A stretch of 64,000 nt of DNA, from positions 6,513,622 through 6,577,621 of the forward strand of contig OX442425.1 in assembly GCA_949361645.1 (NCBI GenBank), read 5' to 3'. Source of the stretch: Spongilla lacustris (Eukaryota; Porifera; Demospongiae; Spongillida; Spongillidae). Shown piece by piece: positions 34,000 to 46,712 of this stretch. The position numbers and the translations under genes were made by a program. Positions within the stretch are counted from its first letter, which is position 1. Each line of letters begins with the position of its first letter. A model generated the notes under the pieces. It ran no database searches. It was not told where the DNA came from and worked only from the letters and a program-made list of their open reading frames with translations.

Positions 34000-36720
34000 T
34001 ATTATATATAATTGCTTCATAGCTTTTTATTCACAAATTGATGTATATGCTTTCAAAAATATGAATTTCATAATTCAAGTTGCAACAAGACATTTTTACA
34101 CTGACCACATATGCTATTATCTAAACTTTTTATATAAAATATGTACACAGCCATGGATTATAAATATTGTTTAGTCCATAAACAATGTTACTTAGTTTTA
34201 ATATAAAAGTAGCAACACCGTCAAAACTTTAACTTTATATCTTGTTCACCTCACTCCATGCACCAGATGATACATTCAGCATGCTTAAATTGATTTAACA
34301 TGCACACGCAGCTACAATAATGCTTGTGCCAATTCACCACGCAAAACTGTTTTTAGTGCCAATGCGAAAGCATTGCATTGATTCATGTCCACATGTTTTT
34401 TGTGGAGAGAATAAAGTTTTCAAACGACGCCCAGTAGCACAGGATAGTGTGCCATTTTTACCTTCAGCGGACTAGAGCATGTTGGGAACTCACAGGAAAT
34501 AGGGTGCCCATGCCACTCACTAAAGCGCAAGTCTGATTGCAAAGTGCTAACATGATGTACATAACCATACTGGCCCCGAATCAAGATTGTCAAGGCCAGC
34601 TCAATATATCTTCTGTGTATATTTGAAATAGTCCCTTTGTCCCCAACACAATGTCTATTTCACAACTAGTGAGCAGCTGACATTCCTTTCAGTGGACGCA
34701 CACTGCCACAATGCCTCCCCTCACATCACATACCATTCAGGTCTATTGGTATAGTAGCACCAAGCTGCTTTGTGTGGTTGTAAGCTTAAGGTGCCGTAGA
34801 AGTAAGGTTCTGAATTGATACCTTACCCTAGCACAAACATAATGTAGAAATTCACCTGCTCTTTTTCTAGCATGCACAGTGTTTTATGGTTACCATGGGT
34901 GTGTTTTGCAAAAAGGCATCATTTAGCTCATCTAAGCAGTATGCTATTTCTTAGAATCGCCTTTTCTAGGCTTGAAAATAGTGAAATTAGCAGCGGTTAT
35001 ACATTGCGGCGAAAACAACTGAACAAAACGATGTGTACAATATTTATTTAGAATGTACATGAGTTAAAAACAGAAGACATGTAATTGTCAGGACAAACCC
35101 ACAACCGTTGATTACTAAAGCTTTCATTACACCTGACCAATCACACAAAAAAAACATGTGGAGATCTGTCAGTTACACATCTGACCTCTACTGATGAACT
35201 CCCACACAAATTACCTGGATGCAGTATTAACCCTACTATACATGTACCGGTACATATAAGTACATGATATGATCGCATAAATGTAGTAAGATTGCATGTA
35301 CATGTAGGTAGCTACGTGCACATTTACATGTACTACAAACCTTTGAGTGACCTTAATTCTTTTCTTCGCCGAGCGATACCCTTTGCGTCGAGAGGTCCGT
35401 TCCTTTTCAGACTCTTAATTATTTTTTTCAGCTGAATCTAAAATTTTGACTCGAGTTTTGAGGTACCTCGCCCGTTGTTTGGCATTTCTTTTCCTGACGT
35501 GAAGGCATTTTGAAAACAAAAAAAAAAAAAGAAAAAACTTCACTTTGCGTCAAACAACGATCGATACGCGTTAAGCACTACCAATATATTAAGATTAATA
35601 ATTATAATTGGTGATCAATAACGACTAAATTTTAGTCCCCACATGCATAAACATGTACCATCCCCATACCATACTCTTCTATGTGAACATGCATTCAAAC
35701 TCGCCAGAGTTGTGTCATTATACGTGTTAATAGTAACCGATGTATTTTGTTTGAGACATGACCATGTACATACATGTACCTTTGAAACGTTATACCAATT
35801 CGTGGGTATGCCGCTTTGACATTATACCATTCTCTGACCATGTACGTAGCTTTGATACATTATGCCAATTTGTGGGCAAGTAGCTTTGCAATTTGCTCTT
35901 CTTCACGAACATGGCTTCAGTTTGTCTTGTAAGAAGTTTTATCTTGCCACGAAATATTCCTTCTTCCTGGCCACACTGAACTGTGTGGCTGCAGTGGCTG
36001 CTCTAAACCACATGCAGGTTGTGCATATGGCATTTTGAGGTGTACATGTCATGTCCCAAACTGCTGGGTTTAAGCAGGATTCATACGATGTGGCGTACAT
36101 GTACACACGTCACATGAACGATGAATTTATCAAATTGATAACTTATGCTCTGGCCAAAAACCAGTATACGGCTTACGGTTGCTACGGCCCTGAAATTCGA
36201 CAATACATGCATGTATTTACCGCCTCAATGACAATATATGGCTTGGTTGATTTTACTGAAACAAACTCGGATGCTAACGAATTTAAACTGATGCTGGGTC
36301 TCATTTGATCCTGCTCAAGAGGCTTTCCGCTTTGTACGCTTTTAAACACACGTGGCAAAATGCAACTTAAATTGTAATGCAACCAAAGATATATAGATAT
36401 CTAAGACACCAACCTGCCCTTCTTCTTTCCTTTCGCTACCAAATACACGCATTGGAAAGGCTAATTCCATGGGAGGATGAAACTGTCGGGAATTAACGTT
36501 TGCAGCCAATGACATGATTACAATAAATATACTCAATAGTATATAGATGAATAGAACGGTATAGCAGCTATACATTACTAAACTACTAGTCTATAGTACA
36601 TACAATTCATATTGTAATTAAGAAAATGGTGTGGTTGGGCTCGTGGTTGGGTAAAAATATTGGTCCGGCGGCGGACCGGTTCCGCCAGCCCTGCATGCAC
36701 ATGCATGCACATATATACAT
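34000..36720. other. Long non-coding stretch
   Basis: No exon was recognised. At about 35755-35885 there are two to three diverged tandem units of roughly 65 bp with ACCATGTAC, TAGCTTTGA and ATTATACCATT/ATTATGCCAATT. Poly-A runs lie at about 35517-35530. An open frame of 85 codons at 36051-36308 (AGFKQDSYDVAYMYTRHMND) has no pattern I recognise. Confidence 0.45.
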
Positions 36721-36721
36721 A

Positions 36722-36894
<173 letters not shown>

Positions 36895-36897
36895 ACA

Positions 36898-37712
36898 ACC
36901 TGGGTTGCCGTGATATATCGCGGTTAACGATTATAATAACGGTTAAATTTGACGTACCGCGGTTAGGGTTAACCGCAGTTATTTATAACCTTCACCGTGG
37001 ATAAAGTATGCAATATTGTACGGAGTATGAATGCGGTGATCAAGGAATACAGAGAGCAATAATCAAGTCTCCGCATAAACCTGCAGCGGATAATTAACCT
37101 TAATTAGCCTGGAGTTCTGATGGAGAAATATGTGCTTACTTAGCGCGAAGGACATGCATGATTTCTTTGATATGTTATTAATTTGGCAACAGTAAATACA
37201 CTTTCTGAAGGAGCGGTTGAATCAGAAATGGCTAAATAATTTTTAGCCATAAAGTATTTCACGTTCTTCGCCTTCTATCAAGTTTTTTTTGTTTTTTTAT
37301 TTCTGTATTATTCTTCTGTTGATTCCATCATCATTTGTACTTGTAGCAGAAGATATCCTTCTTCTGAATTTTTTGTTCTTCACAATGATTTATATGTTAC
37401 TCATTTGCCTTTGAAGTTATAGCTCAAGGAGACTGCATGGTGCTGTTAACTTTGCTAGGATCCGGACTGGATGGTATGGGATTGAATGTGATGCATGATG
37501 TCCATGGTAAAACTTTTATTAAGGTATTCACAATACCACACAAAACCCCACTCGCGCGATGCACTTACTACAAACCACCGAGGGTTAATAGCAAGAACTG
37601 CCATGCACACTAGCTCGGTTAGGGGTTGCTTCTGAATACCTCGGTTAAACGCTGTAACCGCACGGTTACGACGGTTAAATATAAACCTTAACCACAGCAA
37701 CCCTGTACACAA
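36898..37712. mobile_element. Possible hAT-like non-autonomous element
   Basis: The left end CTGGGTTGCCGTG matches the reverse complement of the right end (CAGGGTTGCTGTGGTTAA) with few changes. Both ends carry several CGGTTA/TAACCG motifs (CGCGGTTAACG, ACGGTTAAATT, CGCGGTTAGGGTTAACCGC; on the right CGGTTAAACG, ACCGCACGGTTACGACGGTT). CAGGG-type ends are typical of hAT elements. An exact 8-bp target duplication was not found, so the class is tentative. No transposase is visible. Confidence 0.5.
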
Positions 37713-37757
37713 CATTCAATTTTCCCTAAAGTGCATGGCTTTCCTGGAAAGATAAAG

Positions 37758-37765
37758 TATATAAG
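37758..37765 (+). promoter_or_regulatory. TATA-box-like site upstream of the VWA gene
   Basis: TATATAAG lies about 165 bases before the first ATG of the secreted VWA gene at 37926. It matches the consensus and the position is plausible for a short 5' UTR. No transcription start can be seen. Confidence 0.4.
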
Positions 37766-37925
37766 GCTTCGTGTAAATTATGGCCAACGATCGTTGTCGC
37801 GAAAATACATAAAACGTAAATAATCAATAATGTGGCCGCGCGTTGTAGTAAGAATTTCTTGACGCAATCGTTTATAAGCAGGTAGTCATCCCAGCTCCGC
37901 AGTTATCTATATTCCAGGTCCGGAC

Positions 37926-39626
37926 ATGATTATGTTGTACTTCTGTATGTTGGCCATCATTATTGCGGCGGCCGGTTCTGTCTCAGCATTGCATGACAGC
38001 GTGCTGATGGAAGATGTCTGCGACGGCAAACTGCAGCAATTGGCCAATGATATACGGAGTGCAACGGAAGACATCCTCGCCGAGTCCGTAGAACTCGCGC
38101 TGACCGTGTTCTCCGGATTCCGCCCGCTTTTACATCTCAAAAACGCCCTCCAGGTCTCCTCATCATACCATAACCACCATTTCCTATATTCGCAAAGGCC
38201 TGCACACATTACGTCTGCACCGGTTGATCTGAAGTCTCTTTACGCGGACATATCAAATGCATTGAAACTCAAGAGATCTGCTAAACAGTACGTGGATTTC
38301 ACCTTAGCGATGGGTGAGATCAAGGTTGAGTACCTAAAGGCATGTTTTAGTGCGAGGCCCAAGCCTTCGCTATCATCCCTCTCCAGTGATTTGGCCGCGG
38401 CAAGAGCTGCAACAGATCGTAAGCTTAAAGAATACTTGCTAAGATCTGTTTTTGCAAAAGCAACCTGTTTTGGAAAAAAAGTCGCAAAAATACAACAAAA
38501 AACCGCTGCCGAATTTTTTCAAACCATCACCACCGATGAGGCTAAGAACACTGATATTCGGATTTGACTTTATAGCTAAGGGAGATTACTTTCCAGCTCT
38601 AGCATTTGTGATCGATACTACCGGATGCATGTCCGAAGAGATTGGAACAGCAAGAAATGTAATAGCCAGCATCATTAAGTCGGAACAGCAAAATCCCTAC
38701 TTTTACGTACTCACTCCTTTCAACGATTACGATGGTGATGGTACTGGAAGGCCAAGTAAGTTGCATGTATCTAAATTTGCGCACTGCATGCGTCGATCGG
38801 CATGTTGAATTGCATTTCCAACACCTATCAATATGGCATATTTGTTTCTTAATTGTCTTGAAAAAGGTGTGCCATTCATGCATTTACCCTTTTTTTTAAA
38901 TGCACATTGTGATTTTAATGTCGGCCCTAACACCGTTGCCACAACCAGAGACGATATGGGCCCCTCTGCAACTGACCTCTACATTCTGTACTCGGCTGTA
39001 CTAGGTTTGAGTGCTAATGGTGGAGGAGACGAACCAGAATTTTGCCTGAGTGGAATTAAACTAGCGACCCTATCACCCTATTCGCAAGTGGATCCCAAAT
39101 GATTGTCATCACCGATGCTTCAGCCAAAGACGCGGCCATCAAACTCAAATTAACTTCCTTCCTGTATACCAAGACATAGCTGACGCTACAGGGGGTGTTG
39201 TGGTGAAATCAGCGTTAGCAACAGCGGACGAGATGTCAATATTGCATGGCTAACCTTGCCTCCAGTAGGATAGCATCAGCCGGGTCTAGTGCATCAGTTG
39301 CAATTGCCAAGAGCCACGCGGCGTCGGTAACAAATTGCTACGAGTATAAAACATCAAAGTTTACATCAAACGTTAACGGCTTTGTGTCCACAAATACAGG
39401 GGCTTCCGTGTCCATGACATCGATCTCCAGACGGTGTAAAGAATGAACTAAAAAGCAACACGGCATTTGATACTGACTGGCCACAGCCTGGTCAATGGAA
39501 GATATGCGCTGCCAGTGGGGTCACACTAAAGGCGAACGTACAATCCAGAACAGAAATAAATTTCGCCGTTTCTTTTATGGTCGAGAACGCGCTTTCATTG
39601 TTGGTGGCTGAAGAAACACCGTCTAT
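37926..39626 (+). pseudogene. Secreted VWA-domain (hemicentin/VWA7-like) gene, frameshifted
   Basis: The reading starts with a signal peptide (MIMLYFCMLAIIIAAAGSVS, cleavage near SALHD) and an alpha-rich N-terminal part of about 190 residues. A frame change near 38562 leads into a VWA domain: LAFVIDTTGCMSEEIGTARN, a MIDAS-like DxTxxMS with Cys in the usual Ser/Gly place, then NPYFYVLTPFND. A gap with a donor-like GTAAGT at 38757 follows. Then GPNTVATTRDD, ANGGGDEPEFCLSGIKLA (about 39015-39065), MIVITDASAKD in another frame (39103), GGVVVKSALATADEM in a third (39190), and DGVKNELKSN to WKICAASG near 39430-39510. This order is that of extracellular hemicentin/VWA7-type proteins. At least four frame changes are not explained by introns, so I call it a pseudogene. 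Assembly indels are the alternative. A donor-like GTAAGT follows at 39630. Confidence 0.7.
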
Positions 39627-41640
39627 TTGTAAGTATGAATGCATGTGTGAGCATACCATGTATGTGCATGAAAAAAAAAAAAAAAAATTCATGTTTGTGT
39701 ACAAAAAAGTGCCCCAAAACAGAGCCTAGCTGACTGAGTGTATCTTTGAAGTAAATCCGTTATCAACGTTTCATGTAGCTTATATATGAGGGCGTTAAAT
39801 ATTGACTATTTTCGCCCGAACTGTGAACAGGTATGCACATCTCGCTCCATAACTTCCTCATCGTACATGCATGTATACATGTACATGTATATGAATCCCC
39901 CAATCCAGATCACGGATCATGCAGGTCATGATTAATATATAAGACACCCATACAGTGTAGATGGTCATGTTGAGACCTTCACCATTTATTTGAATCAGCG
40001 TTAATCCTTAATAATATAATGACTTCAGGGCTTCATCAAGGCCTATATACTGTCACGCAAAAATTGTACCGGGCGAATTGTACCGCCTGGTACACTTTTC
40101 GCAACCAAAACTGTACCAGGCGGTATAGCTACAGTTTTGGTTGCGAAAAGTGCATGTACCGGCCTTTGCAAAAGTATACCGGGTAGTGAGAAAGGACCGT
40201 TGGCTTTAACTTGACCAGCTAAGAGTTAGTTGTTGTGGTTAGACCTGGCTAAGAGATATTTGATGTTCTGGCTCAATTGCATATATATCGGTGCTATCAT
40301 CGGAAAATCAGTGAAAATCGGCTTTTAAAATGAGATAAGCATGTCTGCTGCAATTCAAATGGATGCAGCTCACTGATTAGGGATTGCATTTGCATCCAGG
40401 CATATATACAATTTGCCTATCTGCACGGTCATTACGACAAGTTGTTATTTATTGTAGCTCAGTTTATATACTGACCACATCCATACTGGAATACTGACAC
40501 TTTCTACATTTGGTATGTGTGCATGATTATGCACTCCGTTTAACCTTTTTAAAACTGTACATGTTTGCTAGCTGGATGAAATATGCTAAAAGTTTATTAT
40601 TAGCGTGGTTTTCGTATGTGAACGAGGGGAGGAGAAGTGACGATGGCGTCTGTGCATTCTGTGTCGGCCGAAGGATTGATACATTCCATGCCCAATGTAA
40701 CCAATGCATTGTGTTTCAACATAATGTTTTTATTGACTGTAACCGTGATGCATGCCCAAGCTAGCTTGCTTGCGTAGGCGGAGTTTCGCTCCTTGAAGGG
40801 GGGGGGGGGGGGGGGGGTATAGGGGGCCCCTCCCTCCGATCGTCTTGCGCGCGCGCAACAATTCGCATGGTTCTAAAAAGAGTAAAAAATGTGCATTCCA
40901 ACAGTATATTACTTATCATATCATCTTTTTTCATTCGGTCAATACGGCAGCATAAAGCGGTACTTTTGAATGTATGGAATTGAATGACCGCGCAAAAAAA
41001 AACTGTGCCGGTTTAACTTATATTTGCTACAATGATCTTACCAAATATGCTACTGCAGCCAAATATATAAGGAGTAACTGCCACACATACCTGCATATAA
41101 AAATCCTTTTTAGAAGGTACTACAGCCGATATTATGCATAAAATCATGCCAACATACGCAAGAGTTGAAGCAGAAGCTCAACAGTCCAGTGCTCATCACC
41201 CAGCAGGTCTGGAAAGAACACAGAGGACCATAAGCACACATACATACATACACAAATACTCACACACATGCACACTGCAGACACATGTACGCAGGCCTAC
41301 ATGTACACGCACATCTCACCAGACCAGGTACAAGATATTCCCGAGAATGTCAGCAGACTATGGCAAATGCACCAGGCGCAGATCACCTAATTATTACTCC
41401 ACCCCTTGTTCCCTTCCATGCTCCCAATGTTTTTGTTTTTTTAAAACTTCACCGCAACGTCTATACATAAAAATTCATTTTGGTGGTGGCAACAGCATTC
41501 CCTATAGTCAAATATGAGTGAATGGCACTGATGAGCAGGTACTTTTGTATTGTACACACTTTTGTAATTATGTCACAGCTGTGACATACTTGTGTCCACC
41601 CCTACAGATGACAATAAATGGTGTCCAGGGGGGTATAGGG
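39627..41640. other. Non-coding stretch
   Basis: It holds a run of A at 39671-39687, the hairpin at 40091-40158, and an 18-22 base G run near 40798-40818 followed by GGGGGCCCCTCC and GCGCGCGCGC. No exon was recognised. Open frames at 40510 and 41134 look like chance. Confidence 0.4.
40091..40158. repeat. Strong hairpin, 25-base arms and 14-base loop
   Basis: TACACTTTTCGCAACCAAAA continues CTGTA, and TACAGTTTTGGTTGCGAAAA continues GTGCATGTA. The arms pair perfectly except for one three-base bulge. CCAGGCGG in the loop is also complementary to CCGCCTGG just upstream at 40083. It may be the core of a MITE. Confidence 0.85.
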
Positions 41641-42027
<387 letters not shown>

Positions 42028-42510
42028 TTGGAAATAACAAAAGCTTGACCAGGGAGGTGTAACCAAATAGAAGCTCATCCAGGAGTATTTAAAAGTATGC
42101 TCCAGGTGCGTGTGTGTGTGTGGGGGGGGGGGGGGGGTTACATTTGCCATTTGTAGGGATCTATTGGTGAAATAATGGAATAGCCCATGCCAGTTTGCTG
42201 ATATTCATCGATCCCCCCCCTCCCCCCCCCCGCCTCCTACCTTTCGCGAAGTTCTCCTAGTGCCTGCCATATGCTTCCTCCGTCGGGTCTGACTTGCAGA
42301 AATGCTTCAACGAGTCGAGAACTGCACGCTGATTATGTAGTGATATATCATACTTTATAGGGCCTAGTGCTGTAACCTATTGAAATTAGAAACACTCATG
42401 TATGAACGAGTATAGCAAGTACTAAAGTAGCAGCGTTAAACGCACCTCAAGATATAAGTAGATGAATCGATCGATAGTTCGACATTGTGATGGGGCACGG
42501 GTTGTAAACC

Positions 42511-42704
42511 TAGGGCACGGCAGCTTTGTAGGCTGTAGCGAGTGTAGGGCACGGGCAACTTCGTACGTTGTAGGTCACGGCAGCTTTGTAGGCTGTAGCG
42601 AGTGTAGGGCACGGGCAACTTCGTACGTTGTAGGTCACGGCAGCTTTGTAGGCTGTAGGGCACGGGCAACTTCGTACGTTGTAGGGCACGGCAGCTTTGT
42701 AGGG
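42511..42704. repeat. 60-bp minisatellite, about three units
   Basis: The unit alternates (G)GGCACGGCAGCTTTGTAG and GGGCACGGGCAACTTCGTAC half-units of about 30 bp, which resemble each other. Units at 42541 and 42601 are almost identical. A shortened unit ends near 42704. Confidence 0.95.
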
Positions 42705-44139
42705 AGGGGACAAATCGTACACTATTCTAATAGATGCACACCAAGATTGGGGTAAAATATATAAAAATAATAATAAATACGGGGGCCGCGGTGGGGAAAA
42801 TTTAAAAAAAAAAAAAATTGAATATTGACGGCAACGGCGTTCCATACATGTACATGACCGCTACACTTTTCTGTGGATCTTTTTTTATTTTTATTTTTTT
42901 ATTTTTTATTTTTAATTTGATTTCAGTATACGATTGACATTCCCTGCACGTATTAACTGAACAGCTCAAGTTACATGCACTCTGGTCCCGGTTATATCTT
43001 ATACATGTAAGAGTATACATTTTTGCTATCAAACAGGGACTGATACTAAAAAGTTGCTATTGTGCTAGTAAGTTATCCACGTGCTGGCAGGCTCGGACCG
43101 CGTTTTGCAGCTGCCATGTTAAATAGTGGCGTTGTGCAAGTTCTGGTCAGCTACCGAAATTGCACTACCTGCCGCTATAATCCTCATTAACTACCAGCAA
43201 TTTTGTTTACAACCATCTTATATAGCAATACAGACTCAGTTTTACTGAAATAGGGGATGAATTTATAAAAGTTTCAATCGCAGAGCTGCGACGCTTGTCG
43301 ATTGAAATATATAGCACTTTAATCACAAAATTGCATTCAAGCCTACACTACAGTTTAGTTCATGAGAAGTGATCAAATTTCGCATGGCTTTTGAACATAA
43401 AAGTCACACGAATTGTAAAGCTTCTGGGGCTGGGGGAGCTTACAGCGCTCCCCCATACCCTCTTCCTGGGCGGGAGGGTTCCCCCCGCTCCCAATTCCTG
43501 GATCCGCCCCTGGAGCTGTGTGTTCGCGATGACAGACTGCTGGAGAGCTGAGAGTGGATATATTGAAGGACAAACAGATGGAGGCGATTTTTAGCCTTGT
43601 TAATGCTCGCGATTGTTTTATTTTGCCTACAGGATACTGTTATATTAATACCTTGAGTTCGTGGAGAGACAAATTGTAACTCCAGGAGATGTGCCACCAG
43701 TTTCTTTAGCAAATTTAGCAAATGGATCACAGTGCGAGTTAGTTCTTTTCAAACCTGTCCATCTTCAAAATGGGAGCGTCTCCGCTATACACAAAAAAAA
43801 TTCAAGGGTGTTTGCGGATGGACATGACCATGCACATCACCACCACGTTTGCATGTCAGGAAGTGATGGCCAAGGTGGTCCAGTGAATGGTTAGGGCAAT
43901 ACACGCATGCATGTAGATCCTTCCGAGACACCAATGCTTATATTCACAACTTCAAAGCACTATTATTATTATTATTATTTTTATTTTTATTTAAAAATTG
44001 CAATTACACTGTACAAGAAGTATTACAAGATACAGGAGAATACACGAATGGAAATCATTATTATTATGCTACCACCTATACAGCAATATTATTATTATTA
44101 TTACAAACTACACCTATAGTAATTCTACAACATCAACAG
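42705..44139. other. Non-coding stretch with repeat remnants
   Basis: AT-rich runs lie near 42810 and 42880-42920. At about 43405-43515 is a piece ending GGATCCGCCCCTG, like the terminus of the MITE at 27265. An open frame at 43661-43894 (VTPGDVPPVSLANLANGSQC, with HDHAHHHH) is unrecognised. ATT-rich runs at 43960-43990 and 44083-44103 lie just beyond the 3' end of the minus-strand R2-like copy. Confidence 0.45.
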
Positions 44140-46712
44140 TCATGAGGGCAGGAGCTCCCTTGCCAAGGTGGTTCTGGCAATGGATTTGACCAAAGTCATG
44201 TTAAGCCTGCTGTAAATATCCGCCAAGACACAACTGAGGCTTGGGAGAGGACAAGATGATGGAAAGGTGAAATGCCAACCTAGAAAAAGTTAGGTGCATG
44301 AGCCTCCTTATCCCAATTGCTGAAGGTCTCGACAGCCAGTGGAATGCATGTGCACCCCAACTCCTGACATTCGCATGGAACCATTAGTTAGTATCTTCGG
44401 CCGGGCCTCTGCGGCCGCAGATTGGCTGGGCAGAGTGGAGATGCTACCGTGACATCAAATGCTGCGGGCTTACCCCTGTCCCACCCAGCTATGAGCACAT
44501 CTGCATGCATGCAGGTCTGGTGATCTCTGGTAAGACCATGACCCTTCTCTATGCTCACACTCAAATGAGCTCGTTGACTCAAGTCCACAACAACATCACG
44601 CAAGTGATTGTGCCTCACCACAACATCTCCTCCATGCCGACGCCGGCATTTAAAAAGTAGTCCGGGCAAACCGCGCGCCGTGCCGCAGGAGGAGCTAGCG
44701 CTGGTATCAAATGAAGGATTGATGCACAAATAGGAGCCAGAAGCGAGAGGAACACGCTACACAGCACTTGCATTAACAAAATGCATCACCGAAAACAATT
44801 CAATAGACGTCTTTATCTTGAATCTATATTAACGTCTGTGTCCCTTAATTACTGCATGCAAGAATACATGTATCATCAAGGTACTCGCGGCCTCTTTAGA
44901 TTTTAACACTGCGGCTCACGGCAGTTTTTTAATGACAGATACATAGCAAACTGTCCTCAGTAGTTTGTGTCAGAGTGTTAGCATCATATCTGTTCTATTG
45001 ATTGGCTAACCCGGAAAATTCCTCGTGCGACACCAAGTCATTACCAGCATGCATGCATGCCTTATTTTGCTGATGAATATACATGTATGCGTACGCATCA
45101 GTTGCTTCCTCGCGGTCATGCATAACTGAATAGAACACCAAACTTTTGATTGTAGGTCTCTCGAAACAGAAAATGCTATATTTTGTCTTGTGAATCGGAA
45201 TATGTGCATGTACTCATTCCTGCATGCGCTTCAGCTATGAACTTTTGGGTCGTGCACGATGGCAACCTGAGAATTCATGATTTTATAAATATGATGGTAG
45301 CGTCTTGCCAGTTCGAAAACGCCGTCTTTATCTAATAGTAAAGTCAGATATAGGTTCGTCCCCAGACCTACATACGCAGCACGGATAGATTACATCACCG
45401 CTAAGTATATTACGAATGCATATCAGGATGGCATGCATGCACACATGCATGACAACTGACAAAACGCTAGATCACGGGCTTCATCATAACTTGATACAAC
45501 GTACTACCACGGATTCCAGTTGAACCACGATGGTTGGGAGCATCGCCGAGCGTTTTTAGCCAAATGAACATGCTTCAATTGGTTAGCAATTGTGGTAACT
45601 CAGACACAATGATACTATTAACTTGCATATACGGGTAACCCTAGTCTTGCAGTAACATTAAAAAAATATATATTTTTTTTAAGTAAGGAAAAAAAACGCA
45701 AAGTCTGAAAAAAGTGGTTCAACGGCGGCGTCGGCCCTGCTCAGTACAGGTTACAGCATGGTGACCCAAAGGATCAAGGGCAACATATGTGCAAAGGGGG
45801 CACACAGTCCCACCAACACCTACACCTAGCCACCACCTCACTGCAGTCTGGAACTCATTGCACTCCATGTGGACCACTGACAGCCATGAAGCTGCATGAG
45901 GGGCTGAAGCGGACAGAAGTTGGCATGGGCTTTGTTTGCTGGGGAAGATGCCTCCAACAAAGATTTGAACTGATTTTTATCAATTCTGCTGGACAACTCT
46001 CTCTCAGGAGTGGGAGAAGCAAGAGCAGACTCAGCCGTAATTGTGTGGTGTAAGGCAACCTTGGAGTTATAAACTACGACTGCCTGCTGAAGATGGTGAT
46101 TGTTGGAAAGGCCCAGGCCTGATGATGAAAGTGAGGCAATGAAGGCAGCAGAAGCTGCATGGCAAGAAAGAGAACAAAGGCCTAAGCCCCCAAACCTCAA
46201 ACCAAGCTGAGCCTGTTTCCAGGCACTGTCTGATACTTCAATGGCTGAGCAGAGCACAAAACACTTTATACCTCACATCTTCGTCGAAGGACACAAGGGC
46301 ATCCGAAGCCACACTAGGAGGAGTGACCCTAGTCAAATGAACCATCTTGCAAAGATCTCCAGAGACACATGCGCAGTAATGTGAAGGCCAGCTGGAGATC
46401 AAGACTTGAGAACAATTTCTTGGATTAAGCACACTTGTTAGCGATAAATCTGGAACAGTGTAAGTAGTCGCCAACAGGGGCACCAAGAATGTCTAGGTTT
46501 GGTAGAAGTGAGCACTTCACAGCTGGTGGGAAAGAGGTGTTGCCTTTACTGCTGAAGAGCTCACATTTGGTAAAATTGATATGCAGGCCCAGAGAAGGTC
46601 CCATCTGTTTGATGATGTGCATGGCCTGCACCACAGCTGGACGGTTTCCAGTTAAGGCACCATCATCGAGATACCATGCCTGGTAGGGGAGGTCCACACA
46701 TTCTATTATTAT
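44140..46712 (-). mobile_element. R2-like retroelement copy 7, 5'-truncated
   Basis: On the minus strand from 46712: PYQAWYLDDGALTGN (RT motif C), MGPSLGLHINFTKCELFSS, LDILGAPVGDYLHCSRFIAN, thumb WKQAQLGLRFGGLGLCSLSC near 46220, CCHC knuckle (VCPLCTYVALDPLGHHAVTC, about 45800-45740). An insert interrupts at about 45725-44655. Then GGDVVVRHNHLRDVV, ADVLIAGWDRGKPAAFDVTV (endonuclease, about 44490-44430), CQELGCTCIPLAVE near 44350 and DIYSRLNMTLVKSIARTTLA near 44170, with the stop at 44140-44142. A few frameshifts break it. The 5' junction lies beside AAT repeats (46700-46765). The 3' side is AAT-rich in element orientation. Confidence 0.85.
44655..45725. mobile_element. Insert of about 1.07 kb in R2-like copy 7
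   Basis: It splits the coding sequence just after the CCHC knuckle. The junctions carry GCCGACGCCGGC on the left and CGGCGGCGTCGGC on the right, a short inverted pair that could be element ends or a palindromic target. The inside is AT-rich with no recognised protein and includes a TATATATTTTTTTT stretch near 45670. Confidence 0.5.

Noticed and set aside
36960..37690. Telomere-like TTAGGG/TAACC repeats
   Set aside because: The GGTTA and TAACC motifs are irregularly spaced and inverted, which fits transposon subterminal sites and not telomeric DNA.
43661..43894. Open frame with a His-rich end as a gene
   Set aside because: No splice context, no recognised domain and no duplicate; composition alone is not enough.
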